Assembly (NCBI GenBank): GCA_037446165.1
Contig: JBBIJC010000002.1
Span: forward strand, 1-64,000
DNA from: Parasulfuritortus sp037446165
GTDB taxonomy: Bacteria; Pseudomonadota; Gammaproteobacteria; Burkholderiales; Thiobacillaceae
Length of the DNA stretch: 64,000 nt
Direction: 5' to 3'
Each line of letters begins with the position of its first letter. Position 1 is the first letter of the stretch. A model generated the notes under the pieces. That model was given only the letters and a program-made list of their open reading frames with translations, was not told the DNA's origin and did not search any database. Made by a program: the position numbers and the translations under genes. Below are positions 37,615 through 47,187 of this stretch, piece after piece.

Positions 37615-38601
37615 ATGGCCATCAACCGATTCGCACTTGCCCTACTCGTCAGTCTGATGTCGAGCCTCGCCCTGTCAGCATCAACGCCCTTGCAGGACGC
37701 GTCGCAACTTTTCCATCAAGGACGAAAAGCCCAAGCCCTGGAAAAGGTGAATGCCTATCTGGCCGGTAACGCCAAGGATCCCCAGGCCCGATTCCTGAAA
37801 GGTCTGATCCTGGCCGAGATGAATCGTACTCCGGAGGCCATCAAGACCTTCACCGAATTATCCGACGACTACCCTGAACTGCCTGAACCGTATAACAACC
37901 TGGCCGTGCTCTATGCCTCCCAAGGGCAATACGAACAGGCAAAGAACACGCTGGAAAAGGCAATTCGCACCAACCCCACTTATGCCACAGCGCATGAAAA
38001 CCTGGGCGACATCTACGCCAAGATGGCTTCACTGACCTATGACAAGGCACTGCAGCTGGACAAATCCAACACTTCGGCCCAGATGAAGCTGTCACTGATC
38101 AACGAGATCTTCACCCCCTCCGCGCTGGAAAAGGCCAAACCGGTCAAACGCAGTCCGGTCAAGGTTGCCGCCCAGAATTCCATCCCGGAACCGGCTCCAG
38201 CACCCGTGATCAAATCCGGCGACAGCAGCAAAGCGGTCCAAGCCGACAAATCGGACGGCAGTTCCACCCAGCCTGATGATGCCGTGCAAAAGGCCATCAC
38301 GGATTGGGCCACCGCCTGGAGCTCACGCAACGTAGCGAACTATCTGTCCTTCTACGCTGCCAATTTCACCCCGCCTCAGGACATGACCCGCAGCGACTGG
38401 GAAGCCTTGCGCAAACAAAGGCTGACCGCCCCCAAGTACATTCGGGTCATGGTTTCCGACTTTAAGATTCAGCGCAATGGCAACCAGGCCACAGCAACGT
38501 TCAATGAACGTTATGAATCCAACACCTTGAAGGTCAATACCGGCAAGGCACTGGTCCTGGAATTGCAGAACGGCACCTGGAAAATCGTTGCTGAAAAGTA
38601 A
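37615..38601 (+). CDS. Periplasmic TPR protein with C-terminal NTF2-like domain
   Basis: 328 aa from ATG 37615. A signal peptide (about 1-23) is followed by about three TPR repeats (25-155, including PEPYNNLAVLYASQGQYEQA and YATAHENLGDIYAKM). A Pro/Ser/Lys linker (170-222) leads to an NTF2-like domain (223-328: ITDWATAWSSRNVANYLSFY to GTWKIVAEK). The same C-terminal domain ends the next gene product, with which this gene overlaps by 14 bases. Likely an accessory or scaffold for that L,D-peptidase in peptidoglycan trimming (inference). Confidence 0.82.
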   Translation: MAINRFALALLVSLMSSLALSASTPLQDASQLFHQGRKAQALEKVNAYLAGNAKDPQARFLKGLILAEMNRTPEAIKTFTELSDDYPELPEPYNNLAVLYASQGQYEQAKNTLEKAIRTNPTYATAHENLGDIYAKMASLTYDKALQLDKSNTSAQMKLSLINEIFTPSALEKAKPVKRSPVKVAAQNSIPEPAPAPVIKSGDSSKAVQADKSDGSSTQPDDAVQKAITDWATAWSSRNVANYLSFYAANFTPPQDMTRSDWEALRKQRLTAPKYIRVMVSDFKIQRNGNQATATFNERYESNTLKVNTGKALVLELQNGTWKIVAEK

Positions 38602-39850
38602 TTTTCTTCAATATCCCATGCGGCTGGCGTTACTGCTTGTTTCCCTGGCATTGCCGCTTCTGCCGGCTCAAGCCATGGCAGAAGAAATCAACACCCTGCC
38701 AAGCGCACAGATCCGTACCGCCTCATCACCAGACAATCTGCTCGCGGCCACCCTTGAGGACATTCGCGCCAGCCGGTCCGACTCAGCCCTGAGCAACGTC
38801 AACCGGCTGATCGCGATGCGGCCAGACTTCAAGCTCGCCTATTTGATCAAGGGCGACCTATTGCTGTCCAAGACCCGTCAGTTACCGGGCTTTGGCGGCA
38901 AACCGGCCAATTCATCCAGCCCCTCCCTGGACGACCTCAAAGACGAGGCGCGCGTGCGGCTGCTTCGCTATCTGGATCAACCGGGACCGGACAAGCTCCC
39001 CGCGCAAATACTGCAGATGGCGCCCGGACAGAAATATGCACTGCTGGCCGATGCCAGCCGATCGCGCATTTATGTGTTCGAAAATGTGGGTGGCGAGCCT
39101 CGCCTGATCAATGATTACTATCTGTCGGTTGGCAAAAACGGGGTCGGCAAACGCAGCGAGGGTGACAAACGCTCACCTTTAGGGGTCTATACGCTCAATT
39201 CTCAACTACCCAAGACGCAACTGACCCCGTTCTATGGCGCCGGCGCGTTTCCGCTCAATTATCCCAACGAGTGGGATGCGCTACAGGGCAAGGATGGACA
39301 CGGGATCTGGCTGCATGGCGTCCCCCCCGACACCTACAGTCGAGCGCCCAAAACCAGCGAGGGTTGCCTCGTGGTCGCCAATCCGGACTGGCAGGCACTT
39401 GCCCGCTACATTCGCCCCGAAACCACACCTCTGGTCATCACCGAGCAGTCCGACTGGCTGGACCGGGAGGTCTGGCTGGCCAAGCGACAGGAATTGTTAG
39501 GTGTCTTGGACAGTTGGAAAAACGACTGGCAGAAACTCGATGCCAACAGTTTTCTATCCCATTACTCCCCTGATTACCTGAATAGCCTGGGCAAGGACTG
39601 GGTAGCAGCCAAAGAACGCAATATCACACAGAAGGACTGGATCAAGGTCGGGCTGACCGACATGAGCCTGTTTCTCTATAAAAGTGGTAACGACGACATG
39701 GCCGTGATCAGCCTCACCCAGCACTACAGCAGCGACAAACTTAACGACGTGTCGCGCAAGAAGATTTACCTACGACTGACAAACGGCCAGTGGCGCATCG
39801 CTTTTGAAAAAGCACTGCAATCGGCTCCCTCCGTCGCCCTCAAAGATTAA
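38588..39850 (+). CDS. Csd6-like L,D-transpeptidase/carboxypeptidase
   Basis: 420 aa; ATG 38588 or ATG 38618, the latter giving a cleaner signal peptide (MRLALLLVSLALPLLPAQAMA). A short helical repeat region precedes a YkuD catalytic domain (about 147-285) with H243 and nucleophile C260 in KTSEGCLVV. An NTF2-like domain (about 305-410) closes the protein. This layout matches Helicobacter Csd6 and Campylobacter Pgp2, which trim peptidoglycan tetrapeptides and set cell shape. Transpeptidase or carboxypeptidase activity cannot be told apart from the sequence. It overlaps the TPR gene that shares its C-terminal domain. Confidence 0.85.
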   Translation: MLKSNFLQYPMRLALLLVSLALPLLPAQAMAEEINTLPSAQIRTASSPDNLLAATLEDIRASRSDSALSNVNRLIAMRPDFKLAYLIKGDLLLSKTRQLPGFGGKPANSSSPSLDDLKDEARVRLLRYLDQPGPDKLPAQILQMAPGQKYALLADASRSRIYVFENVGGEPRLINDYYLSVGKNGVGKRSEGDKRSPLGVYTLNSQLPKTQLTPFYGAGAFPLNYPNEWDALQGKDGHGIWLHGVPPDTYSRAPKTSEGCLVVANPDWQALARYIRPETTPLVITEQSDWLDREVWLAKRQELLGVLDSWKNDWQKLDANSFLSHYSPDYLNSLGKDWVAAKERNITQKDWIKVGLTDMSLFLYKSGNDDMAVISLTQHYSSDKLNDVSRKKIYLRLTNGQWRIAFEKALQSAPSVALKD

Positions 39851-39876
39851 CTTTCAACCACCTCCTGCAAATCAAA

Positions 39877-40374
39877 ATGATCAAACTGCATACCAATCAT
39901 GGCGTCATCACCCTGGCCCTCGATGCCGAAAAGGCACCCGATACGGTCGCCAACTTTCTTCAATATGCCCGCGATGGCCACTATGACGGCACGATCTTCC
40001 ATCGGGTCATCGACGGTTTCATGATTCAGGGCGGTGGTTTCACCCCCGACATGGAGCAGAAGGAAACCCGTCAGGCAGTACAGAACGAAGCCCATAACGG
40101 CCTGAAAAACCAGGCCTACACCGTTGCCATGGCGCGCACGCCAAACCCGCATTCAGCCACCAGCCAGTTCTTCATCAACGTCAGCGACAACGATTTCCTC
40201 GATTACCGGGAACCGACCGCACAGGGCTACGGCTATTGTGTGTTCGGCAAGGTGGCAGAAGGCATGGACGTGGTCGATGGCATCAAGAAGGTGCGCACCG
40301 GCTCCCGCGGCGGCCATCAGGATGTGCCGGTGGAAAATGTGGTGATCGAACGGGTGGAAATCATTGAGGGCTGA
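39877..40374 (+). CDS. ppiB: Cytosolic cyclophilin peptidyl-prolyl isomerase
   Basis: 165 aa, no signal peptide. The cyclophilin core is recognisable from FHRVIDGFMIQGGGFTPDM (about 45-63), TVAMARTPNPHSATSQFFINV (about 85-105) and FGKVAEGMDVVD. It accelerates cis-trans proline isomerisation during folding. Its end overlaps the lpxH start. Confidence 0.95.
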   Translation: MIKLHTNHGVITLALDAEKAPDTVANFLQYARDGHYDGTIFHRVIDGFMIQGGGFTPDMEQKETRQAVQNEAHNGLKNQAYTVAMARTPNPHSATSQFFINVSDNDFLDYREPTAQGYGYCVFGKVAEGMDVVDGIKKVRTGSRGGHQDVPVENVVIERVEIIEG

Positions 40375-41098
40375 AGTCACCCTCTTCATCTCCGATCTGC
40401 ATCTCTCGCCGGACGCCCCGGCGATCCTGAACCGGTTTCTAGCCTTTCTCGACGGGCCTGCCAGCCAGGTTCGTCGGCTCTATATTCTGGGTGACCTGTT
40501 CGAAACCTGGGTTGGTGACGACGACCTGCCGTCGCCTCTGCCCGCTACGGTCGCTCAGGCCCTGTGCGCTCAGGCCGATACTGGTCTGGAAGTGCACATC
40601 ATGCATGGCAACCGGGATTTCCTGCTCGGCGAGGCCTTCGGCCAGGCCAGTGGTGCCCATCTGCTTGCTGACCCTGCCCTGATCGATCTGCACGGCACGC
40701 CAACCATCCTCATGCATGGCGACAGTCTGTGCACGGACGATCTGGCCTATCAGCAATTTCGCCAGCAGGTACGTAACCCGGTCTGGCAACAGGCGGTACT
40801 GAGCCGCCCGCTGGCAGAAAGACGACTGCTCGCCACCCAGATGCGCGACCAGAGTACGGTCGCCAAGGATGGCAAGACCATGGTGGTGATGGACGTCAAT
40901 CAGGCAGCCGTTGCCGAAGCCTTCCGGAACCATGGCTGCCCGCGGCTGATCCATGGCCACACCCACCGACCAGCCCACCATGTCCACCTGGTCGATGGTC
41001 AGGCATGTGAGCGCTGGGTGTTGCCGGATTGGTACGAAAGCGGCGGTTATCTCAGATGTGATGACCACGGCTGCCAGTTGCAGGACTGGCCAGGCTGA
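40364..41098 (+). CDS. lpxH: UDP-2,3-diacylglucosamine diphosphatase
   Basis: 244 aa calcineurin-like phosphoesterase. Metal-binding motifs FISDLHLSPD (about 8-17), LGDLFETWVGDD (about 43-54), MHGNRDFL (about 81-88), LMHGDSLCTDD and IHGHTHRP are all in place. It makes lipid X, step 4 of lipid A synthesis, at the inner membrane face. The start is TTG at 40364, inside the end of ppiB, chosen because GGTGGA sits at the right distance and no ATG or GTG precedes the first motif in frame. Confidence 0.93.
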   Translation: MRAEVTLFISDLHLSPDAPAILNRFLAFLDGPASQVRRLYILGDLFETWVGDDDLPSPLPATVAQALCAQADTGLEVHIMHGNRDFLLGEAFGQASGAHLLADPALIDLHGTPTILMHGDSLCTDDLAYQQFRQQVRNPVWQQAVLSRPLAERRLLATQMRDQSTVAKDGKTMVVMDVNQAAVAEAFRNHGCPRLIHGHTHRPAHHVHLVDGQACERWVLPDWYESGGYLRCDDHGCQLQDWPG

Positions 41099-42274
41099 TC
41101 AGATCCGGGCCAGGCCCCGTTCCAGATCGCGCTTGAGGTCTGCAACCGACTCCAGACCCACTGCAATCCGGATCAAACCATCGCCAATACCGGCCTCAGC
41201 CCGCTGCTCAGGCGTCATCCGGCTGTGCGTGGTGCTCGCCGGGTGGGTAATCGTGGTGCGCGTATCGCCCAGGTTGGCAGTGATCGACATCAGCCGGGTC
41301 TGATCGATCACCGTCCAGGCGGCATCCTTCCCGCCTATGGTCTCGAAGGCCACGATGCCACCACCGGTCTTCTGCTGGGCCATGGCCAGGCCATGTTGAG
41401 GATGCGACGGCAGTCCCGGATAGAGCACCCGTGCCACCTTGGGCTGTTGCTCCAGCCACCTGGCCAGTTCGAGCGCATTGCGCGAATGCGCCTCCATGCG
41501 GATCGGCAGCGTTTCCAGCCCCTTGAGCAGAACCCAGGCATTGAAGGCCGACAAGGTCGGTCCCGCAGTACGCAGGAAGGTGTAGACGCCTTCCATCAGA
41601 TCCTTGCTGCCCAGCACCGCGCCGCCCAGGACCCTGCCCTGCCCGTCCAGATACTTGGTCGCGGAGTGGATGACGATGTCAGCACCCAGTTCCAGCGGAC
41701 GTTGCAGGATGGGCGAGCAGAAGCAGTTGTCCACCGCCAGCCATGCACCCGAGGCATGGGCGATGTCTGCAATCGCCCGGATGTCACTCACTTCGGTCAG
41801 GGGGTTGGACGGCGATTCCAGGAAAAACAATCTGGTGTTCGGCCGCACCGCCTGCAGCCAGGCCTCCGGGTCGGTCGGCGAGACAAAGCTCGTCTCCACG
41901 CCGAACCGGCCCAGAATATTGTTGAACAGCTGCACCGTGGAACCGAAGATCGAGCGTGAGGCCACCACATGGTCGCCGGCCTTGAGCAGGCCCATCACCG
42001 TGGCCAGGATGGCCGCCATCCCGGAGGCGAAGGCGACGCACCGCTCCGCGCCTTCCAGCGCGGCCAGACGGGTCTCGAACATGGTGACCGAGGGATTGGT
42101 GAAACGGGCATAGATGTTACCCGGCTCGGCGCCCGAAAAGCGGGCCGCCGCTTCGGCTGCGCTGCCGAACACGAAGCTGGAGGTCAGAAACATCGCTTCC
42201 GAGTGCTCCTGGAACTGGCTACGCAGGGTTCCGGCTCTTACCGCCAGGGTGTCGGGGTCGAATTCGTCATACAT
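41099..42274 (-). CDS. metZ: O-succinylhomoserine sulfhydrylase
   Basis: 391 aa Cys/Met-metabolism PLP enzyme. The PLP lysine is in HSATKYLDGQGRVLGG (about 200-215), and YARFTNPSVTMFETRLAALEG is near 55-75. It condenses O-succinylhomoserine with sulfide to homocysteine. It lies 11 bases after purF, the standard betaproteobacterial order. Convergent with lpxH with no spacer. Confidence 0.92.
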   Translation of the reverse strand: MYDEFDPDTLAVRAGTLRSQFQEHSEAMFLTSSFVFGSAAEAAARFSGAEPGNIYARFTNPSVTMFETRLAALEGAERCVAFASGMAAILATVMGLLKAGDHVVASRSIFGSTVQLFNNILGRFGVETSFVSPTDPEAWLQAVRPNTRLFFLESPSNPLTEVSDIRAIADIAHASGAWLAVDNCFCSPILQRPLELGADIVIHSATKYLDGQGRVLGGAVLGSKDLMEGVYTFLRTAGPTLSAFNAWVLLKGLETLPIRMEAHSRNALELARWLEQQPKVARVLYPGLPSHPQHGLAMAQQKTGGGIVAFETIGGKDAAWTVIDQTRLMSITANLGDTRTTITHPASTTHSRMTPEQRAEAGIGDGLIRIAVGLESVADLKRDLERGLARI

Positions 42275-42285
42275 GTCGTCGCCTT

Positions 42286-43806
42286 TCAGCTGCTGCTGGC
42301 CAGGTTCAGGTCCATCTGCCGGGTCGGCGGTGAGGAGACGACCGGCACGGTGCCATCACGCATCCCTTCAAGCCGCGCCAGATATTCCTCGGACACATCC
42401 CCGGTGATGTATTTGCCATTGAAGCAGGACGCATCGAAGTCAGTGAGTTTCGGGTTCACCTCCTGAATGGCCTTGATCAGGTCATCCAGGTCCTGATAGA
42501 TCACCGCATCGGCACCGATCTCACGAGCGATTTCCTCGTCGGTACGGCCATTGGCCAGCAACTCGGCACGGGTCGGCATGTCGATGCCATAGACGTTCGG
42601 AAACCGGACCGGCGGGCTGGCGGAAGCGAAATACACCGCGCGGGCACCGGAATCACGCGCCATCTGGATGATCTCGCGGCTGGTCGTGCCACGCACAATG
42701 GAGTCATCGACCAGCAGGACATTCTTGCCGCGGAATTCCATCGACATCGCGTTGAGCTTCTGGCGGACCGATTTTTTGCGCACCCCCTGACCGGGCATGA
42801 TGAAGGTGCGACCTATGTAGCGGTTCTTGATGAAGCCTTCGCGATAGGAAATGTCCAGCTTTTTGGCCAGCTGCAGTGCAGACGGGCGGCTGGTATCCGG
42901 AATCGGGACCACCACGTCGATCTTGAGATGGCCGAACTGATTTCGAATCTTGTCGGCCAGAAATTCCCCCATGCGTAGCCGGGTCTCGTAGACCGAGGCG
43001 CCATCCATCACCGAATCGGGCCGGGCGAAGTAGACATATTCGAAAATACAGGGGGTGAACTGTGTTTTCAGGGTGCAGACGCGGGCATGCACCTCGCCCG
43101 CCAGGGTGACCAGGATGGCCTCACCCGGCGCCACGTCGCCTTGCACCTTGAATCCCATCGCTTCCAGGGCAACGCTTTCCGAGGCAACCATCCAGTCCTG
43201 GCCCTCGGAGGTAACCTGAGTCCCGAATACCAGTGGCCGGATGCCATGCGGATCGCGGAAGGCGAGCAGGCCGAAGCCGGCGATCATGGCCACCACCGCA
43301 TAGGCGCCACGGCAGCGGCGATGCACACCGGAGACGGCCTTGAACACGTCATCCACGGTCAGGCGATGGCCCTGCACCGCTTCCTGCAGTTCGTGGGCCA
43401 GGACATTGAGCAGCACCTCGGAATCCGAGCCGGTATTCACATGGCGCAGATCCTCCATGAACATGTCCTGCTGCAATTCCTCGGTATTGGTCAGATTGCC
43501 GTTATGGCCGAGCACGATGCCAAAGGGTGAATTGACATAGAAGGGCTGCGCCTCGGCCGGGCTGGCGGCCGAGCCGGCTGTGGGATAGCGGACATGTCCG
43601 ATGCCGACGTTGCCGATCAGGTTGCGCATATCCCGGGTGCGGAACACATCGCGCACCATGCCGATGCCCTTGTGCATATGGAACTTGCTGCCGTCCATGG
43701 TCACGATGCCAGCTGCATCCTGACCGCGATGCTGCAGCAGTTGAAGGCCGTCATAGAGCAACTGATTGACCGGCTGACTGGAAACCACGCCCACGATTCC
43801 GCACAT
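42286..43806 (-). CDS. purF: Amidophosphoribosyltransferase
   Basis: 506 aa. The N-terminal nucleophile C2 begins the Ntn-type glutaminase domain (MCGIVGVV), and the PRPP site VLLVDDSIVRGTTS is near 357-370. First step of purine synthesis. It follows cvpA by 11 bases, the typical cvpA-purF pair. Confidence 0.97.
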   Translation of the reverse strand: MCGIVGVVSSQPVNQLLYDGLQLLQHRGQDAAGIVTMDGSKFHMHKGIGMVRDVFRTRDMRNLIGNVGIGHVRYPTAGSAASPAEAQPFYVNSPFGIVLGHNGNLTNTEELQQDMFMEDLRHVNTGSDSEVLLNVLAHELQEAVQGHRLTVDDVFKAVSGVHRRCRGAYAVVAMIAGFGLLAFRDPHGIRPLVFGTQVTSEGQDWMVASESVALEAMGFKVQGDVAPGEAILVTLAGEVHARVCTLKTQFTPCIFEYVYFARPDSVMDGASVYETRLRMGEFLADKIRNQFGHLKIDVVVPIPDTSRPSALQLAKKLDISYREGFIKNRYIGRTFIMPGQGVRKKSVRQKLNAMSMEFRGKNVLLVDDSIVRGTTSREIIQMARDSGARAVYFASASPPVRFPNVYGIDMPTRAELLANGRTDEEIAREIGADAVIYQDLDDLIKAIQEVNPKLTDFDASCFNGKYITGDVSEEYLARLEGMRDGTVPVVSSPPTRQMDLNLASSS

Positions 43807-43817
43807 GGCAGTTCGTC

Positions 43818-44306
43818 CTAAGTAAAGCGAATCAACGCTGCCAGATCATGCGGCAGCCAGGGAACAACCTTTTTCGCGGCAATCACCGCCGGAGCACCGA
43901 TCATTGACTCTCGCCAGGCCTCTGAACGAGGCAAGGCGGTAAGTCCGGCCAGCAGGGTCAACAGGACCAGGATGGCACCTGCCCGTGCGACGCCAAAAAA
44001 CAGCCCCAGCGTATGGTCGAGACCGCCCAGACCGACCGCATCAAGTGCTTTCGCCAGGACCGAGGCCAGCAATTGGGCCAGGATCAGCACCAGCACGAAG
44101 ATGATGACCATCGCCGCCGCCTGGCGCAGACCGGCCTGACCGACTCCCGGGATATGCATCGCCACCGCCGGCCAAAAGGTCCGGGCGGCGACAAAGGCGA
44201 GAGCCCAGGCCGCAAGCGAAAACGCCTCACGAACAAAACCGCGCAGCATCCCGGTGATCAGCGAACCCAGCAAGACCGCCAACGCGATCCAGTCGATCGG
44301 GGTCAT
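43818..44306 (-). CDS. cvpA: CvpA family membrane protein
   Basis: 162 aa, four transmembrane segments, starting MTPIDWIALAVLLGSLITGMLRGFVREAFSL-type sequence. It is associated with colicin V production and envelope stress tolerance in other bacteria; the molecular role is unclear. It overlaps the SPOR gene by four bases. Confidence 0.92.
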   Translation of the reverse strand: MTPIDWIALAVLLGSLITGMLRGFVREAFSLAAWALAFVAARTFWPAVAMHIPGVGQAGLRQAAAMVIIFVLVLILAQLLASVLAKALDAVGLGGLDHTLGLFFGVARAGAILVLLTLLAGLTALPRSEAWRESMIGAPAVIAAKKVVPWLPHDLAALIRFT

Positions 44307-45046
44307 GGCTCAACCAGCACCGAGGCCAGGCCCTTGGCCTTCAGTCGAGCCTGGTATTCCTGCGCCTTGGACTTGTCTGGCAACGGCCCGACACGTACCT
44401 TGTACTGGCCAGCAACGATCACCACAGAGGCCTTGAATCCAGCCTCCCTGGCCTTGGCAACTTCAAGTTTGGCGTTTGCCTCGCTGGAGAAGGAGCCCAA
44501 CTGCAGCAAATACGCCTGCTCGCCCTGATTGGCCTTGACATCGGGTTTCGCTGAAACAGCTTTTTGCGGTTCCGGCGACTTGGACCTCTCAACTGATTTA
44601 GCCGGCGCGGGCAACTTGGCTTTTTCGATCGGTTTTACCTTGTCCCCTGACACGGATGTAGCCTCGGGTTTCGCTTTCTCTTCGGGCCTGGCCGGTTCAG
44701 CCGGCATCTGCTTTTCGGCGGGCACAACCGTCGGCGCCGGCTCTGACTTGACCACTGTGGCCGCCGGCGCACTCGCTGGGATCGATTCCACAGTCGGCGC
44801 CACCGAAGTCGTCGGTGTTGCATTCTGGACAGGCTGGGGAGGTGCTGTGGTGGGACCCGCTTCAAACGGGGCACTCTGCGCCGGAATCCGGACATCGACG
44901 TTTGAGCCCATGGGCTTGGGTTCCGGGTCAAAGATCAGGGGCAGAACCACGACCGCGAACAAGGCCAGCGCAATGGCGCCAACCAGCCTGCGCCTGGCCC
45001 TGCGGCGCAAGGCCAGTTCTTCTGGGGAAGGGGATGTCTCAGCCAT
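44303..45046 (-). CDS. dedD: SPOR-domain cell division protein (DedD-like)
   Basis: 247 aa. One membrane helix near 21-40 (LVGAIALALFAVVVLPLIF) follows a short basic cytosolic N-terminus. A long Pro/Ala/Lys-rich linker (about 50-170) leads to a C-terminal SPOR domain (about 174-247: YLLQLGSFSSEANAKLEVAKA). SPOR domains bind denuded glycan strands at the division septum. It overlaps folC by eight bases. Confidence 0.88.
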   Translation of the reverse strand: MAETSPSPEELALRRRARRRLVGAIALALFAVVVLPLIFDPEPKPMGSNVDVRIPAQSAPFEAGPTTAPPQPVQNATPTTSVAPTVESIPASAPAATVVKSEPAPTVVPAEKQMPAEPARPEEKAKPEATSVSGDKVKPIEKAKLPAPAKSVERSKSPEPQKAVSAKPDVKANQGEQAYLLQLGSFSSEANAKLEVAKAREAGFKASVVIVAGQYKVRVGPLPDKSKAQEYQARLKAKGLASVLVEP

Positions 45047-46310
45047 CTAATTTGCCCGAAATGAGTGCCATGACTTCGGCAACCGTGTGGAAAGAACCGA
45101 AGGCCACAATTGTATCAGCGGGCTTGGTTTCTTGGCAGGCCGCTTGCCATGCTGCAGCGACATCGTCATGCGCCGATACGGCCAATCCTTTGCCCTGCAG
45201 CACGGCCGCCAGTTTGGCCGAAGTCCGGCCCCTGGCGCCTGAAAGTCCGGCGACATGCCAATGGTCAAACACCGCCTCGAGGGCATCGACGACTGCTCCG
45301 GCATCCTTGTCCGCCAGCATGGCCAGCACGGCCAGCCTGCGTCCCAAACGCGGCAGCGAGGCCAGGTTGCTGGCCAGCGCCCGCGCCGCATGGGGATTGT
45401 GGGCCACATCGAGGATACGCAATGGCTCGGTGCCGACGATCTGGAACCGTCCCGGCAACCGGGCCCGGGCCACACCCTGGCGGATGGCGGCCATCGTCAC
45501 CGGTAATGGCTGCTTCAGGCTATGCAGGGCAGCAATCGCCGCCGCCGCATTTTCATGCTGATAGTTCCCGACCATCGCCGGCTGAGGCAGGGCAGGGAAG
45601 ACGCTGCCCGCCACCCGGCACAGCCAGTCGTTCTGGTGCCGCTCGACCTCGATCTCGCGTCCCAGGCACAGCATCGGGACCGCCAATATCTCGGCCTGTT
45701 TGATCAGGCTGGCGGGCGGGTTACGATCGGTGCAGACGGCGGCACGACCCCGGCGCAGGATGCCGGCCTTCTCGAAGCCGATGCTCTCGCGGTCCGGACC
45801 AAGGTATTCGATGTGATCCAGATCCACTGGCGTCAGTACGGCGCAATCGGCATCGAACAGGTTTACCGCATCCAGCCGACCGCCCAATCCGACCTCCAGC
45901 ACCGCTACCTCGACCTTCTGCTGGCAAAACAGCCACATGGCCGCCAGAGTCGTATGTTCGAAATAGGTCAGCGCAGTATCGCCGCGCGCCTGTTCCACGA
46001 CTGCCAGCGCCTGCGCGATGGACTCGTCATCGACTTCCTGGCCAGCGATGCGAATACGTTCATTGAACCTGATGACATGGGGCGAGGCATAAAGGCCGAC
46101 ACGGTAGCCAGCGCTGGTCAGGATGGCTTCGAGATAGGCGCAGACCGAACCCTTGCCGTTGGTCCCGGCCACGGTGATGATGGGGAACTCGAACGATATC
46201 CCGAGGGCGGACCAGGCCTGCCCTACCCGTTCCAGGCCTAGCTGGATTGCCTTCGGGTGGCGGACCTCCAGCAGGGCCAGCCAGTCCGGCAGGCCCGTTG
46301 GCAAGGCCAT
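45039..46310 (-). CDS. folC: Dihydrofolate/folylpolyglutamate synthase
   Basis: 423 aa Mur-ligase-type enzyme with ATP loop VAGTNGKGSVCAYLE (about 47-61), YASPHVIRFNERIRI (about 74-88) and the C-terminal ligase domain. It adds glutamate to dihydropteroate and to folates. It starts one base after the accD stop. Confidence 0.95.
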   Translation of the reverse strand: MALPTGLPDWLALLEVRHPKAIQLGLERVGQAWSALGISFEFPIITVAGTNGKGSVCAYLEAILTSAGYRVGLYASPHVIRFNERIRIAGQEVDDESIAQALAVVEQARGDTALTYFEHTTLAAMWLFCQQKVEVAVLEVGLGGRLDAVNLFDADCAVLTPVDLDHIEYLGPDRESIGFEKAGILRRGRAAVCTDRNPPASLIKQAEILAVPMLCLGREIEVERHQNDWLCRVAGSVFPALPQPAMVGNYQHENAAAAIAALHSLKQPLPVTMAAIRQGVARARLPGRFQIVGTEPLRILDVAHNPHAARALASNLASLPRLGRRLAVLAMLADKDAGAVVDALEAVFDHWHVAGLSGARGRTSAKLAAVLQGKGLAVSAHDDVAAAWQAACQETKPADTIVAFGSFHTVAEVMALISGKLDG

Positions 46311-47177
46311 TCAGGCGACGGCCGGGCGACGCATCATCTGGGTCGCGAGATTGGCAATCCGGGCGCGCAAATCGCGCCGGTCGACGATCAGGTCGACCGC
46401 GCCATGTTGAAGCAGAAACTCGGAACGCTGAAAGCCTACGGGCAGGGTTTCACGCACCGTCTGCTCGATCACCCTGGGCCCGGCGAAGCCGATCAGCGCA
46501 TTGGGTTCGGCGATGATCACGTCGCCCAGCATGGCGAAACTGGCCGAGACGCCGCCCATGGTCGGGTCGGTCAGCACCGAAATGAACGGCAAGCGATGGG
46601 CGGACAGCTGGGTCAGCGCCGCCGAGGTCTTGGCCATCTGCATCAGTGACAGCAGGCCCTCCTGCATGCGCGCCCCGCCGCTGGCGGCAAAACAGATCAG
46701 GGGCCGCTTGCCGGCCAGCGCCGCCTTGACCGCGCGGACAAACCGCTCGCCCACGACCGAACCCATGGACCCACCCATGAAGCGGAATTCGAAAGCGGCC
46801 ACGACCACAGGCTGCCCCAGCACCGTGCCCTGCATCACCACCAGCGCATCGGTCTCCTCCACATCCCGGGTCGCATCTTCCAGACGATCTGCATAGCGCT
46901 TGCTGTCCTTGAACTTCAGGCTGTCCACCGGCACCACGTTGGCGCCGATTTCCTTGCGGCCATCCTCGTCCAGGAAATAGTTCAGGCGCTGGCGGGCGCT
47001 GATCCGGTTGTGGTGTCCGCACTTCGGACAAACATCCAGATGGGTCTCCAGCTCGGCGCGATATAGCACCTCTTCGCAGGCGGCACACTTGCTCCACAGG
47101 CCTTCAGGGACCACCTTGCGGGCGGCCTCGACGCGGCGCTGAATTTTGGGGGGGATGATTTTCTGGAACCAGCTCAT
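46311..47177 (-). CDS. accD: Acetyl-CoA carboxylase carboxyltransferase subunit beta
   Basis: 288 aa from ATG 47177. An N-terminal four-cysteine zinc ribbon (CAACEEVL to CPKCGHH, about 27-50) precedes the crotonase-like carboxyltransferase domain with GGSMGSVVGERFVRA and GGARMQEG. With AccA it makes malonyl-CoA for fatty acid synthesis. It sits between trpA and folC, the usual order. Confidence 0.96.
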   Translation of the reverse strand: MSWFQKIIPPKIQRRVEAARKVVPEGLWSKCAACEEVLYRAELETHLDVCPKCGHHNRISARQRLNYFLDEDGRKEIGANVVPVDSLKFKDSKRYADRLEDATRDVEETDALVVMQGTVLGQPVVVAAFEFRFMGGSMGSVVGERFVRAVKAALAGKRPLICFAASGGARMQEGLLSLMQMAKTSAALTQLSAHRLPFISVLTDPTMGGVSASFAMLGDVIIAEPNALIGFAGPRVIEQTVRETLPVGFQRSEFLLQHGAVDLIVDRRDLRARIANLATQMMRRPAVA

Positions 47178-47187
47178 GGTCGTTTCC

